Source: Desulfopila aestuarii DSM 18488
GTDB taxonomy: Bacteria; Desulfobacterota; Desulfobulbia; Desulfobulbales; Desulfocapsaceae
Direction: 5' to 3'
DNA length: 54,026 nucleotides
Assembly (NCBI GenBank): GCA_945863875.1
Contig: CAMBBS010000031.1
Location: 1-54,026, forward strand
Part shown: one piece after another, positions 35,345 through 45,455 of the stretch
Layout: the number at the start of each line of letters is the position of its first letter
How positions within the stretch are numbered: position 1 is the stretch's first letter
Translations under genes and position numbers: made by a program
Notes under the pieces: generated by a model
The model's database searches: none
What the model saw: only the letters and a program-made list of their open reading frames with translations
What the model was told of the DNA's origin: nothing

Positions 35345-37720
35345 ATGACCCAGACAATCGTCATAAGCAGCGGTAAAGGCGGCGTCGGCAAGACGAACAT
35401 CAGCGTCAATACCGCCATCGAACTCGCCCAGCGCCATTACCGGACGTGCCTCTTCGATGCGGACCTTGGACTGGCCAATGTCAATATCCTTTTGGGAATC
35501 CAGCCGGAAAACACCCTCGATAATTATATCTTCGGCGACAAAAATCTAGACGAGATCATCCTGCCGACAAAATTCGGCATAGATGTCATCCCGGGAAGTT
35601 CGGGAATTGAAAAAATGGCCAATCTGGCGCAACAGGACATCGCCGATCTTGTCGCCGCCTTCGCACAGATACGCGGCTATGATTATTTCCTCATCGACAC
35701 CTCTTCGGGTATCTCCAGAGGAGTCATCGCCTTTTGCCTTGCCGGCAGCCAGACGATCATCGTCATTACCGCCGAAGCCACTTCCCTTACCGATGCCTAC
35801 GCCCTTTTGAAGGTGATGGCTTGCAATAACTACAAAGGGACAGTAAAGATCCTCGTCAACAAGAGCCCCAGTGTTCCCGAGGCAAAAGAGACCTATCTGC
35901 GTTTTAAAGATGTCGTCAGCCGGCACCTGAAAATCGACATCAGTCCGGCCGGGCTAATTCTCAACGATCCGAATATCGAGACGTCGATCACCCGGCAACA
36001 GCCAGCCCTGCTCCTCTACCCCGACTCCCTTGCCTGCCAGTGTATCCGGGCAATGGTCTCCAATCTCCTCAAAAGCGGCACGGGTCCGCATCAGGAGGAT
36101 GATCTCAATGAGTTCTGGCAACGTTATTTCGATTATGCCCTTCAGGATCTGACCCTGCCGGAAAACCCCGGCAGGAAGAAGACACCGAAAAGGTCTTTTC
36201 AGCTGCTCAGCCCGGCAAGGGCATGCGAGGGCCGCGACCATGCAGGGGGTGACAAAAAGATTCCCGAGAGCACGCCGGAACATATCAGCCCTTTTGTTGA
36301 AGGGGATGGCATCTTTGCACTCGCCAGCCTCCCCATCCCCACCCCACTGCTGGCAAAGGCCCTGGCACTGCAGGCTAAAGGACAATTGACCGAGGAGAAA
36401 CTCCTCGATTTTTTTTGCTGCGAGCCCGTCCTCATGGTCATGGCCATGAAACTGATCAACGGATCGGCCACCGGCACCGACCGGATCAGACGAGTAACCA
36501 CGCGACGGTGGATTATGGAGGAGCTGGGGGCGGAGGTACTGACAAATCTCCTGCACACGGCAACCATGCAGAGGGGCCTGCAGCTGCGAAGCTCCGGGGA
36601 AACGGCCAAATTATCGACCGGTTTTTGGGTCCATAGCTGTACATGTGCCGTTCTGGCAAAAAATATCGCCGAAATGACCGCCTACCCCTTTCCTGAAGAG
36701 GCCTTTCTTGCCGGACTCATCCACGATATCGGCAGACTGGCCCTGCAAACCGATTACCCGGCGGTGTATAGACAATTTTCCGAGAACTTTGGCCATGACG
36801 CAGCACTTCTTGAGCTGGAGCGGCGGATCTTCACCACCAGCCATGCCGAAATTGCGGCAAAAGCCCTCAGAACCTGGCAGCTGGATAGTTTTCTGGTCGA
36901 TGCCGTTCAGTATCATACCGAGCCTTTTTCGAGAATTGTCACCGCCTTTAGCCTGGTGCAGATAGTCTCTCTGGCCTGCCGACTGGCTGAGCCGCCGATC
37001 GGGGAACTCGAGGCAGATAAACTCGGCGAGGCACTTTTCGGACTTTCAGCCGCTCAACGGCAAAGCCTGGTTGCCAATGCGCGTGAAAAAACACGGCGGC
37101 TTGCCGACCGATTGGATATTCCACTTGCCGCGGAGCTGGACGACAACAAAAGAGCGGAGACCGAGAGCCACTTTCGGCAGCAGGCAAGGGAATACGCCCT
37201 GCTGCAGAGTGCGCTGCCCGGCACACCCGTCGCCAGAAAACTTCCGGAAATCCTCCGCAGTCTTTTTTATGCCTGCGACATTCTCTTTGGTATACGACCG
37301 GTCCTTTGTCTGCTGCCGGATCGCCGGCTCGGGGTGTTAAAGGGCAGAGGGTATCCGGGCTGTGTTGGCTGGGAAACGCTTGCCGACATACAATTTTCTT
37401 TACAATGGGAAAAAAGCCTGATCGTACAAGCTTTTCTTTCCGGGCAACTAAAGATAGTGCCTAAAGAAGACAGGGATAGGCTGCCCCTGGCCGACCAGCA
37501 GTTATTTCGAGCCTTTGGCGCCGATGAATGTGTCTGTGTGCCAATGATTGCCGAGGGAATGAACCACGGTATTATCGTGTTTGGCCTGCAAAAAAACCAA
37601 CGTGCAAAGATCGATTCTTTGCGTAATAGACTGGAGCAATTCGGCGCTCAGGCGGCCGGATTTTTTTGCAGTTTACCGGATTTAAAAATTACGGAAAATA
37701 AAACCAATCGCCTTCCTTGA
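35345..37720 (+). CDS. MinD/FlhG-like ATPase fused to HDOD and GAF-like domains
   Basis: The 791-residue protein starts with a MinD/ParA-type ATPase (residues 1-260: Walker A SSGKGGVGKTN, FDADLGLANVNILLG, switch DTSSGISRGVIAF). It continues with an HDOD signalling domain (about residues 315-560, QAKGQLTEEKLLDFFCCEPVLMVMAMKLI, GLIHDIGRLAL with the degenerate HD site, SHAEIAAKALRTW). It ends with a GAF-like region (about 610-770, RSLFYACDILFGIRPVLCLL). MinD-FlhG ATPases regulate flagella number or cell poles; HDOD proteins mediate signalling. I know no standard name for this combination. It lies 160 bases after hgcB on the same strand with no clear terminator between, and leads into the kinase cluster. 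Confidence 0.85.
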   Translation: MTQTIVISSGKGGVGKTNISVNTAIELAQRHYRTCLFDADLGLANVNILLGIQPENTLDNYIFGDKNLDEIILPTKFGIDVIPGSSGIEKMANLAQQDIADLVAAFAQIRGYDYFLIDTSSGISRGVIAFCLAGSQTIIVITAEATSLTDAYALLKVMACNNYKGTVKILVNKSPSVPEAKETYLRFKDVVSRHLKIDISPAGLILNDPNIETSITRQQPALLLYPDSLACQCIRAMVSNLLKSGTGPHQEDDLNEFWQRYFDYALQDLTLPENPGRKKTPKRSFQLLSPARACEGRDHAGGDKKIPESTPEHISPFVEGDGIFALASLPIPTPLLAKALALQAKGQLTEEKLLDFFCCEPVLMVMAMKLINGSATGTDRIRRVTTRRWIMEELGAEVLTNLLHTATMQRGLQLRSSGETAKLSTGFWVHSCTCAVLAKNIAEMTAYPFPEEAFLAGLIHDIGRLALQTDYPAVYRQFSENFGHDAALLELERRIFTTSHAEIAAKALRTWQLDSFLVDAVQYHTEPFSRIVTAFSLVQIVSLACRLAEPPIGELEADKLGEALFGLSAAQRQSLVANAREKTRRLADRLDIPLAAELDDNKRAETESHFRQQAREYALLQSALPGTPVARKLPEILRSLFYACDILFGIRPVLCLLPDRRLGVLKGRGYPGCVGWETLADIQFSLQWEKSLIVQAFLSGQLKIVPKEDRDRLPLADQQLFRAFGADECVCVPMIAEGMNHGIIVFGLQKNQRAKIDSLRNRLEQFGAQAAGFFCSLPDLKITENKTNRLP

Positions 37721-38069
37721 CAAACACCCGGCATACCATATACACTTTGTCAATAAAAAGTGATTGAAAATTTTTTGAATAATGGTAACAAGGAACAGAT
37801 ACATTGTCATACTACGCATATGGCTTTGAATTTTTTCGTTTTCTGGAAAATAAAATTAAAAATTATCGAAAGACGTGGTTGGTCTTGCCCCGAGAAAAAG
37901 AACGATTTTCCAGTACCCCTCGCAGGCTGTTTTTTCGCTGAGGGGTACGTGCGTTACGGCACTCACCCTCTCGACCCCGTCTTTTTACATCTAGCCCCGG
38001 TAAACGGGAAACAAGCCAAGACTATTTTGTGCCTCCTTGCGGGGTATAAGTGCTACCAGGTCGGAGTCA
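37721..38069 (+). other. Structured leader before HDOD kinase
   Basis: About 350 bases without a gene. It contains a strong hairpin GTACCCCTC (37913-37921) with GAGGGGTAC (37940-37948), a smaller GTGC/GCAC hairpin (37949-37962) and CCCG-gtaaa-CGGG (37996-38008). The tail AAACAAGCC ... GTGCTACCAGGTCGG vaguely recalls the c-di-GMP-I (GEMM) riboswitch, but key conserved bases are not all there. A folded regulatory leader is possible. Confidence 0.35.
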
Positions 38070-40259
38070 ATGAGCAGCAAGGATAACGTTTATTCCCGCA
38101 TACAGCAGTCTGGCAATCTGCCGACCTTGCCGGCAATTCTCCTCAAGTTACTCGCCGCGTGCGACAAAGACGACACACCGATGTCTGAAATTGCCGCCAT
38201 CATAAACAACGATCCCGTTCTGAGTTGCAAAGTTCTGCAACTTGTCAATTCAGCATATTATGGTTTTCGCTATTCTTTTACAGGCATGGATAAGGCGGTT
38301 GTTTATCTCGGCGCAAATACGCTGAAAAACATCGCGGTAACCATGTCGGTACACCAGGTGTTTGAGCGGAAACGCTTTAAAAACGTCGGCTGTTTTACTA
38401 TCAATGTGTTCTGGTACCAGTCCCTCATGTGCGCCACCCTGGCCAGACGAATTGCCCAGAAAATCGGCTTTGCCGGCATGGATGAGGCGTATCTCTCCGG
38501 CCTTCTCCATAATATCGGCCGACTGCTGCTGATTTCAACCTTCCCCAAAGAGCATGAATCAATCCTCGCCCAGCCGGAAGATGGCCTCAATACCCTCTGG
38601 GCCGAGACGCAGCACCTCGGTGTGACCCATTGTGAAATCGGCTCCTGGCTGATACAAGAATGGCACATGAGCTCGGTGATGGCCGACGCCGTCCGGTATC
38701 ACCACGAGCCTCTGGAAAAAATCAAAGAAGCGTTTCCTCTGGTCAAGATCGTTTATCTCGCCAATCTTCTCAATGAAAACAGCGACGATGTAGAGAACAT
38801 CCCTGCTATCGATGGCCTGCTGGCCGGGCTGCAGCACAGCGATATGCAGACGATAGTCGAAGGAGCGGCGGAAGAGGTTGAACAGATTGCCGCAAGTCTG
38901 GAAATCATCGTGCAGAAGCCCCCCGAAACAGACAATGTTCCAGTGATATCTGTTGTCGCCGATGAGACAGAGGCCCAAGAAGATGCCCTGCAAGGGGATC
39001 TCAAGGCCCGTATAAAAAATATTTCCCTGCTGTCGAACTTTCTTCTCAGCCTGGCCCAGGCCGGCGATATCGCCGGGATTATTGCCGCATGCGAGCAGGC
39101 CATGCGGATTCTCTTCAATATAGAGAAGGTCCTGTTTTTCTTAACTGATCCAGGGAACATCCTGCTCAAGGGGCAGACCTCCTCGGCGAACAGTCTGCAG
39201 CAGACCAGCCGGGGCCTGACCCTCACCTTGCAGCAAAGCTCGAGCCTCATCGTCAAAACCTGCCAGGACATGTCGATGGCCTATCTGACGGCCGAAAAAT
39301 CGATGGACAATCTCGCCGACACGCAGATTCTCACCATCCTGCAGAGCAGTGCCGTTCTTCTTGTCCCGCTCGTTGCCGATCATAAACCGGCGGGAGTCAT
39401 TCTACTTGGCCTGCCTCAGGATGTGCATACCCTTTCAGCAAGTGACCAAAAACTCGTGCAGGTTGTCGCACAGCAGACGGGACTGTGCCTGCAGCTGGAA
39501 AGAATGAAGGAACAACGAGCCGCCGAATTAGAAGCCGAGCGGCGGGCCACGGTATCGCTGACAGCGAGAAAGGTTGCCCATGAGATCAACAATCCACTGG
39601 GTATCATCAGTAATTATATCACCTCAATAAAGCTGAAGCTGGCGGAAGATGAAGTTGTCAAGAACGAGCTGACCGTTATTGATGAAGAAATCCATCGAAT
39701 TTCCATGATGATCAGGCAACTGGATCTGTTCTCACAGGATTCCAAATACAGTTTTGCCTTTACTGATGTCAATGCGACCATTGCGGATATTATTCAGCTT
39801 ATTAAAGCCGCCCAATTCGCCAGGCCGGAAATCCGCATTTTCTTTGCACCAGACGAAAGTCTGCACCATATTTTGACAGCCAAGGACGCCCTCAAGCAGA
39901 TTTTAATCAACCTGCTCAAAAATAGTGCTGAAGCGATGACCGGCGGTGGCAGTATAACAGTTACGACAAAGCAGGCCACCGAAGAGAGGCTCGTCGGCGG
40001 TGAGGGTGTTGAGATTGGTGTCGCGGATACCGGACCGGGTTTGCCGGAATCGGTATCCGCCAGACTCTATTCTCCATTTGTCACGACAAAACCAAAAGGA
40101 CACTCGGGGCTCGGTCTTTCGATAGTTCATAAAATCGTCAAAGATCTTGGCGGCTCACTCTCCTGCACAAGCAGTCCGACAAACGGGACCCGTTTTTCAA
40201 TTTTTCTGCCCAACTCGGCCCCGGATGAGTTGAGACAAACGAGAATGCGACAGACATGA
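38070..40259 (+). CDS. HDOD-GAF-type sensor histidine kinase
   Basis: Starting at ATG (GGAG three to four bases upstream) the protein has 729 residues. The HDOD domain (about residues 10-205) shows NLPTLPAILLKLLAACDKDD, NDPVLSCKVLQLVNSAYYG and LLHNIGRLLLI. A GAF-like region follows (about 310-470, LNIEKVLFFLTDPG... LLLGLPQDV). Then a HisKA with the phosphoacceptor His (ARKVAHEINNPLGIISNY) and an ATPase (DALKQILINLLKNSAEAM, GVADTGPGLPESVSARLYSPF, GHSGLGLSIVHKIV). It is probably cytosolic. Its stop overlaps the start of the next hybrid kinase by four bases, so the two work together. The upstream MinD-HDOD protein shares the HDOD theme. Confidence 0.92.
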   Translation: MSSKDNVYSRIQQSGNLPTLPAILLKLLAACDKDDTPMSEIAAIINNDPVLSCKVLQLVNSAYYGFRYSFTGMDKAVVYLGANTLKNIAVTMSVHQVFERKRFKNVGCFTINVFWYQSLMCATLARRIAQKIGFAGMDEAYLSGLLHNIGRLLLISTFPKEHESILAQPEDGLNTLWAETQHLGVTHCEIGSWLIQEWHMSSVMADAVRYHHEPLEKIKEAFPLVKIVYLANLLNENSDDVENIPAIDGLLAGLQHSDMQTIVEGAAEEVEQIAASLEIIVQKPPETDNVPVISVVADETEAQEDALQGDLKARIKNISLLSNFLLSLAQAGDIAGIIAACEQAMRILFNIEKVLFFLTDPGNILLKGQTSSANSLQQTSRGLTLTLQQSSSLIVKTCQDMSMAYLTAEKSMDNLADTQILTILQSSAVLLVPLVADHKPAGVILLGLPQDVHTLSASDQKLVQVVAQQTGLCLQLERMKEQRAAELEAERRATVSLTARKVAHEINNPLGIISNYITSIKLKLAEDEVVKNELTVIDEEIHRISMMIRQLDLFSQDSKYSFAFTDVNATIADIIQLIKAAQFARPEIRIFFAPDESLHHILTAKDALKQILINLLKNSAEAMTGGGSITVTTKQATEERLVGGEGVEIGVADTGPGLPESVSARLYSPFVTTKPKGHSGLGLSIVHKIVKDLGGSLSCTSSPTNGTRFSIFLPNSAPDELRQTRMRQT

Positions 40260-42163
40260 AATCAAATATTCTTCTGGTTGACGATGAACCACGCTTTATT
40301 GACAGCCTGCATAGTATATTGCAGCATTTCAACTATAACTGCACCAAGGCAACCACCGGAACAGAGGCCATCGAACACCTGAAAACCAATCAATTCGACC
40401 TGGCCCTCCTTGATGTCGGACTGCCCGATATCTGCGGCTGCAGCATTGTAGAATTTATCAAAACCTCGAACATACCCACCGCCGCCGTCATGCTCACCGG
40501 CATCAGTACCGTTGAAACGGCGGTCAAGGCAATGAAACTTGGCGCCTATGATTTTCTCCGAAAACCAATCAATCACGAAATTCTGCTCAGCACCATAGAC
40601 AAGGCCCTGCAGCACAATACTCTGGAAAACCAGCTGCAGGTCAGTGAACAAAGATTTGAGACCCTCTCCGAAGCGGCCTGGGAAGGGATAGTCATTCACG
40701 AAGATCTGAGAATCATCGAAGCAAACGATCAGTTTCTGAAGATGTTCGGTTATAACCGTGCAGAGCTGTCGCAAGGCTTATTCCTGCAAGAAATATTTGC
40801 CCCGGCCTCACTCGATATGGCCCATCAGTTCCTTGACCAGAAGCTCAACGGCCACTGTGAAGTAACCGGCATGCGCAAAGACGGCTCGGAGTTTTTTACG
40901 GAGATCAAGGCACGCCCCATACAGTATCTGAAAAAACCGCGACAGGTTTGTGTCATCAGGGACATTTCGGAAAGAGTCCGGGCCATGGAAGACAAGCTCA
41001 CCCTGCAAAAGAAGCTGGCCAAAGCCAACAAGCTCAGCGCCCTGGGATTAATGGCCGGATCCGTCGCCCATGACCTGAACAACATCCTGTCGGGAATTGT
41101 CAGTTATCCAGACCTCCTGCTGTTGCAGATGAAGGAATCCGACAAGTATTATGAACAGATCAAGAAAATACAGGCGGCGGGTAAGCGGGCGGCGGCCGTC
41201 GTTTCTGATCTGGTAACCATCGCCAGGGGTGGCGCCTCGACAAAGACGGTGGAAAATATCAACGATATTATTCTCAATCATCTCAGTTCGATCGAACACC
41301 TTGAACGGCTGGCAAACTTTCCACAGGCGGCCATCCAGACCAAACTGCATAAAAACCTGCACAACACCTGCTGTTCCGAACAGCACCTGCATAAAATTCT
41401 ATTGAACTTGATCGGCAATTCCCTTGAGGTGCTTGGTGCTCAAGGCAAGATTCAGATATCGACCGACAACTGCACGTTCCTGCATCCCATGGCGATCAAT
41501 GAACCGGAAGCGCAGGCAAGTGATTATATCAAATTGATCGTTTCAGATAATGGCCCCGGCATCAAAAAGGAGCATATCGACTCCATATTCGATCCCTTCT
41601 ACACCACCAAGGTGATGGGCAAAAGCGGTACAGGTCTTGGCCTGTCAATTGTCTGGAATATTGTCCAGGACCATAATGGCTGGATCGAGATCAAAGACAA
41701 CAAGCCCGGGGCAGTTTTCGAGATTTACCTGCCCGCCAGCCATGATGCGGTCTGCCCGATGCAGGATATCCCGACGGCGGATTCCTTGCGGGGCAACGGT
41801 GAAACCATACTGCTCATTGACGATCAATTGGAACAAAACGAAATTATCGGTAAAGCTCTCCAGAAAATGGGCTATGTCACCTACTCGGTCACCAGCGGCG
41901 AGGAAGGGATCGCCTTCCTGCAATCACAACCAGTTGATCTTGTTTTGCTTGACATGATGATGGGCGATGGGCTTAACGGGCGGGAAACATATGAAAAAAT
42001 GCTCGGAATCCAGCCCCGGCAAAAAGCAATTGTCATCACCGGCTATGCCAAGAGTGAAGAGATTACCAAAGCAAAAAAACTTGGTGTCTCCGAATTTATT
42101 GAAAAACCGGTGACAATTTCCAAGATCGGCATGGCTATCAAGCAGTCTCTTGCCTGCAACTGA
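40256..42163 (+). CDS. Hybrid histidine kinase: REC-PAS-HisKA-ATPase-REC
   Basis: The 635-residue cytosolic protein contains an N-terminal receiver (NILLVDDEPR, LALLDVGLPD, RKPINHE), a PAS domain (about residues 130-245, GIVIHEDLRIIEANDQFLKMFGY), and a HisKA with phosphoacceptor His (ALGLMAGSVAHDLNNILSGI). The ATPase (IVSDNGPGIKKEHIDSIFDPF, GTGLGLSIVWNIV) and a C-terminal receiver (ILLIDDQLEQNEIIGK, VLLDMMMGDGLNGRE, EKPVTISK) complete it. The N-terminal receiver presumably takes phosphate from the preceding kinase, forming a relay. It overlaps that gene by four bases. PilZ follows after 33 bases. Confidence 0.95.
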   Translation: MKSNILLVDDEPRFIDSLHSILQHFNYNCTKATTGTEAIEHLKTNQFDLALLDVGLPDICGCSIVEFIKTSNIPTAAVMLTGISTVETAVKAMKLGAYDFLRKPINHEILLSTIDKALQHNTLENQLQVSEQRFETLSEAAWEGIVIHEDLRIIEANDQFLKMFGYNRAELSQGLFLQEIFAPASLDMAHQFLDQKLNGHCEVTGMRKDGSEFFTEIKARPIQYLKKPRQVCVIRDISERVRAMEDKLTLQKKLAKANKLSALGLMAGSVAHDLNNILSGIVSYPDLLLLQMKESDKYYEQIKKIQAAGKRAAAVVSDLVTIARGGASTKTVENINDIILNHLSSIEHLERLANFPQAAIQTKLHKNLHNTCCSEQHLHKILLNLIGNSLEVLGAQGKIQISTDNCTFLHPMAINEPEAQASDYIKLIVSDNGPGIKKEHIDSIFDPFYTTKVMGKSGTGLGLSIVWNIVQDHNGWIEIKDNKPGAVFEIYLPASHDAVCPMQDIPTADSLRGNGETILLIDDQLEQNEIIGKALQKMGYVTYSVTSGEEGIAFLQSQPVDLVLLDMMMGDGLNGRETYEKMLGIQPRQKAIVITGYAKSEEITKAKKLGVSEFIEKPVTISKIGMAIKQSLACN

Positions 42164-42196
42164 TCCAATGTTCCCATAGAGGACGATGATTTACCG

Positions 42197-42523
42197 ATGA
42201 CACGAGAAAAAAGAGCCTATACCCGCATCACCCTCGATATACCCGCCAGTCTTTGCCTATATCACATGGAAACCTCCCATCTCGGGGCGATCACTAATAT
42301 CAGCCTCGGCGGCTGCTTTTTCCCCTTTGACGGCGAACTGCCGGTGGGCGAAAAATGCGACGTAACCATTACCGTCGGCGAGGGGCTGCATACCGAGAAA
42401 GTCGCCGTCGGCGGGACGATTGTCAGGCAGGATGCGCAAGGCGTCGGTATCAGCTTCACGAACACTACCCCGGCCTGCAGACTGCAGCTGGAGAAAATCA
42501 TCTCCCGCGAAACGGCGTTGTAA
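42197..42523 (+). CDS. PilZ-domain protein (c-di-GMP effector candidate)
   Basis: The 108-residue single-domain protein has the PilZ c-di-GMP binding motif at the start (REKRAYTRI, the RxxxR box) and NISLGGCFF in place of the D/N-x-S-x-x-G box. Binding of c-di-GMP is likely but not shown. It is the third gene of the kinase cluster on the same strand, so the kinases may feed into c-di-GMP-linked output such as motility or biofilm. Confidence 0.9.
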   Translation: MTREKRAYTRITLDIPASLCLYHMETSHLGAITNISLGGCFFPFDGELPVGEKCDVTITVGEGLHTEKVAVGGTIVRQDAQGVGISFTNTTPACRLQLEKIISRETAL

Positions 42524-42580
42524 CTGGCAATCATTTTTTCACGGCGGGTGCATACTCCCTCTCGGTCAGGATCACTGCTA

Positions 42581-43027
42581 TCAGCGATAGCTTGTGCGCG
42601 GTTGCGCGGAATAGCCAAACGATATACCGGCAGCCCCCGGCGGTACCGCCAGGGTTTGCTGAAAAGTGCGCTCTGTCCTCCATGAATCGGCAACACGATA
42701 TCCGGAAGAATAGACCATCTTCCACTGCAATACCGTCCCGGCTGCATCAAGAAACAGCAGGTGAACATCGAGTGAATCAACCGCCCAGCTATAATCGACA
42801 TCGCCACCCACGGTTATAGAGCCTTCCGCCAGGCGATAACTGTATGCCACCGTTAAAGCGTTCCGGCTGAAACTGCCCTGCCCGGCTCCCTTTTCATCAA
42901 ACAGAATCCGCTCATCAGCCGGAACAAACCGTCCCACCCCGGCACAACCGACCAGCCCGAATGCAATCAGGAGAAGCAGATACAAAACAGTTTTTTTATT
43001 AAGCAGTACATGCAGTATTTTTTTCAT
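42581..43027 (-). CDS. Lipoprotein of unknown function
   Basis: The start is ATG with GAGGTG just upstream, giving 148 residues. It opens [30 protein letters not shown], a lipoprotein signal with lipobox LVGC. The mature part (about 120 residues) is beta-rich ([46 protein letters not shown]), with no recognised family. It is a single gene on the opposite strand to its neighbours. Confidence 0.75.
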   Translation of the reverse strand: MKKILHVLLNKKTVLYLLLLIAFGLVGCAGVGRFVPADERILFDEKGAGQGSFSRNALTVAYSYRLAEGSITVGGDVDYSWAVDSLDVHLLFLDAAGTVLQWKMVYSSGYRVADSWRTERTFQQTLAVPPGAAGISFGYSAQPRTSYR

Positions 43028-43150
43028 ACTCACCTCTTATGCTGGTTATCTTCGGTGCTTCGTAGTACTACTTTAAACACTGTACCCGAAAAAACACGCT
43101 GCCGAAGAACCAAGAGTTTTGATACCGCCATCAGCAAAGGGAGAGCGGCA

Positions 43151-44194
43151 ATGAACAATATGAAGGCGCTGGTCAAGTCAAAAAAAGAGCCCGGGCTGTG
43201 GCTTGAAGAAGTTCCTGTTCCGGTTCCCGGCAAGAGTGAAGTATTGATCAAGATTTGCCGGACGGCCATCTGCGGTACGGATGTGCACATCTACAACTGG
43301 GACAGCTGGGCCCGGCAGACCATCCCGGTACCGATGCCAATCGGCCATGAATTTGTCGGCATAATCGCCGAGGTGGGCGACAACGTCTTTGACTTCAAAC
43401 CGGGCGACCTGGTCTCCGGCGAGGGCCATCTGGTCTGCGGCCACTGCCGCAACTGCCTGGCCGGTCGACGCCACCTCTGCATGCATACCAGCGGCGTCGG
43501 CGTCAATCGCCAGGGCGCCTTTGCCGAATACCTCTCTCTCCCGGTGACCAATGTCTGGTTCTGCGATGCGTCCATCCCTCTTGATATCCTCGCCTGTTTC
43601 GATCCGCTCGGCAACGCGGTGCATACCGCGCTGTCTTTTGATATACTGGGTGAAGACGTCCTGATTACCGGTGCCGGCCCCATCGGCTGCATGGCGGCGG
43701 CCATCGCCAGGCATGGTGGGGCGCGTCAGGTGGTGGTCAGTGATGTCAACCCCTATCGGCTGCAGCTGGCAAAGACGGTGGGTGCGACCCGGGTGGTCGA
43801 TGTGACCAGGGAAAAAATCAGCGATATCCAGCAAGAGCTGGGCATGAAAGAGGGCTTCGACGTGGCCATGGAGATGTCCGGCAACCCGGCGGCCCTCGAT
43901 TCGATTCTGGACAATGTCTGCCACGGCGCAAAAATTGCCCTGCTTGGCATCATGCCGCAGAATACCCCGGTTGACTGGAACAAGGTGGTGTTCAACGGCT
44001 TGACCATCAAGGGCATCTATGGCCGGGAGATGTTTGAGACCTGGTATAAAATGACCGCGATGCTCCAGTCCGGACTCGACATTTCGCCGCTTATCACCCA
44101 TTCCTTTCATTATACCGAGTATTTAAAAGGCTTTGAGGTCATGCGCTCCGGGCAATCGGGCAAGGTGATCCTCAACTGGGACGAAAAGGAGTAG
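43151..44194 (+). CDS. tdh: L-threonine 3-dehydrogenase
   Basis: The 347-residue zinc alcohol-dehydrogenase family protein oxidises threonine with NAD+ to 2-amino-3-oxobutyrate. Zinc ligands are seen in [17 protein letters not shown] and [12 protein letters not shown], structural-zinc cysteines in [19 protein letters not shown], the Rossmann turn in [19 protein letters not shown] and [13 protein letters not shown], a Tdh signature. The start has GGGAG upstream (AAAGGGAGAGCGGCAATG); a longer upstream frame without it is unlikely. kbl starts three bases after the stop, a classic tdh-kbl operon. Confidence 0.97.
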   Translation: MNNMKALVKSKKEPGLWLEEVPVPVPGKSEVLIKICRTAICGTDVHIYNWDSWARQTIPVPMPIGHEFVGIIAEVGDNVFDFKPGDLVSGEGHLVCGHCRNCLAGRRHLCMHTSGVGVNRQGAFAEYLSLPVTNVWFCDASIPLDILACFDPLGNAVHTALSFDILGEDVLITGAGPIGCMAAAIARHGGARQVVVSDVNPYRLQLAKTVGATRVVDVTREKISDIQQELGMKEGFDVAMEMSGNPAALDSILDNVCHGAKIALLGIMPQNTPVDWNKVVFNGLTIKGIYGREMFETWYKMTAMLQSGLDISPLITHSFHYTEYLKGFEVMRSGQSGKVILNWDEKE

Positions 44195-44197
44195 ACT

Positions 44198-45421
44198 ATG
44201 CCACTGGAACAATTAGACAAAGCCCTGCAACAAGAACTCATCGACCTGCACAATGAAGGACGGGCCAAACCACCGGAACGGGTCATTACCGGCTATCTGC
44301 CGCCGGCCGGTAGACGTGGCCCCCGCTATACCTTGCAGGGGGAGGACAAACAGTTTCTCCGGATGAATTCCAACGCCTACCTCTCCCTTGCCAATCATCC
44401 GCAACTGATCGCCGCCGCCGATAGGGCGACCCATGCCTGCGGTGTCGGGCCGGGCGCGGTCCGGTTTATCGACGGCACATTTATTTATCATACCGGGCTT
44501 GAACAGCGTATCGCCCGCTTTGTTGATAAACCGGCGGCGAAAATCTTCAACTCCGCCTATACCGCCAACTGCGGCCTGGCCCTGACCATCGGCAACAAGG
44601 CCACATACTGGATTGGCGACCAGCTCAACCACAATTCGATCATCCGGGCCATGCGTATCGCCGGCGTGCCCAGCGGCCATAAAGGCATCTACGCCCACAA
44701 CGACATGGACGCCCTGCGCCGATGTCTCGATGCGGTTGGCAAAAATATTGACCGGGTCGTGGTGATTTTTGACGGCATCTTCAGTATGCGCGGAGATTTT
44801 GCGCCGATCGACGCCATATTGAAAATAGCCAGTGATTACGGCGACAGGTTTCGCGACGGGGTCATCATTGTGGTCGACGACTCCCACGGTCTCGGCGCTT
44901 ATGGCGCTACCGGCCGGGGAACCGCCGAATTTTCCGGCGGCAGCCCGGATATCATCATTGGTACCTTCGGCAAGGCCTTCGGGGTCAATGGCGGTTTTAT
45001 CGCGGCAAGCGCAACGGTCGTGGAAACAGTGAGACAAAAGGCGGATACCTATATCTACACCAACCCCTTAAGTGTCGCCGATTGTGCCGCGGCAACCACC
45101 GCCCTTGATATCTGCGACAGCGACGAAGGCCTACAGCTGCTGAAAAATCTCCGCCGGCGCACCGAGCAGTTCAGAAACGGCCTGGAACGGCTCGGTCTGG
45201 AATCGATACCCGGCCCCCATCCGGTGGTGCCGGTCATGGTCCGGGACACGGCAAAAACCCATGCCTTGGTCAGACATCTCTATGACCATGGCATCCTGGT
45301 CGTCGGCCTGACCTTCCCGGTTGTACCGAAAGGTGACGAGTCGATGCGCTTTCAGATCAACGCCGCGCATACCGCTGCGGATATCGACTATGTGCTGGAG
45401 GTCTTGGGAAAAGATATCTGA
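44198..45421 (+). CDS. kbl: Glycine C-acetyltransferase (2-amino-3-ketobutyrate CoA ligase)
   Basis: The 407-residue PLP enzyme splits 2-amino-3-oxobutyrate with CoA into glycine and acetyl-CoA, completing threonine catabolism begun by tdh. Family features: NSNAYLSLANHPQLI, DGTFIYHTGLEQRIARF, IVVDDSHGLGAYGATGRG with the PLP-ring Asp, and IIGTFGKAFGVNGGFIAAS with the Schiff-base Lys, plus MRFQINAAHT near the end. Length matches alpha-oxoamine synthases. It lies three bases after tdh. FTCD converges on it. Confidence 0.96.
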   Translation: MPLEQLDKALQQELIDLHNEGRAKPPERVITGYLPPAGRRGPRYTLQGEDKQFLRMNSNAYLSLANHPQLIAAADRATHACGVGPGAVRFIDGTFIYHTGLEQRIARFVDKPAAKIFNSAYTANCGLALTIGNKATYWIGDQLNHNSIIRAMRIAGVPSGHKGIYAHNDMDALRRCLDAVGKNIDRVVVIFDGIFSMRGDFAPIDAILKIASDYGDRFRDGVIIVVDDSHGLGAYGATGRGTAEFSGGSPDIIIGTFGKAFGVNGGFIAASATVVETVRQKADTYIYTNPLSVADCAAATTALDICDSDEGLQLLKNLRRRTEQFRNGLERLGLESIPGPHPVVPVMVRDTAKTHALVRHLYDHGILVVGLTFPVVPKGDESMRFQINAAHTAADIDYVLEVLGKDI

Positions 45422-45455
45422 TCCAGCCGAGGCAACATTGAACGAATTGCTGATA

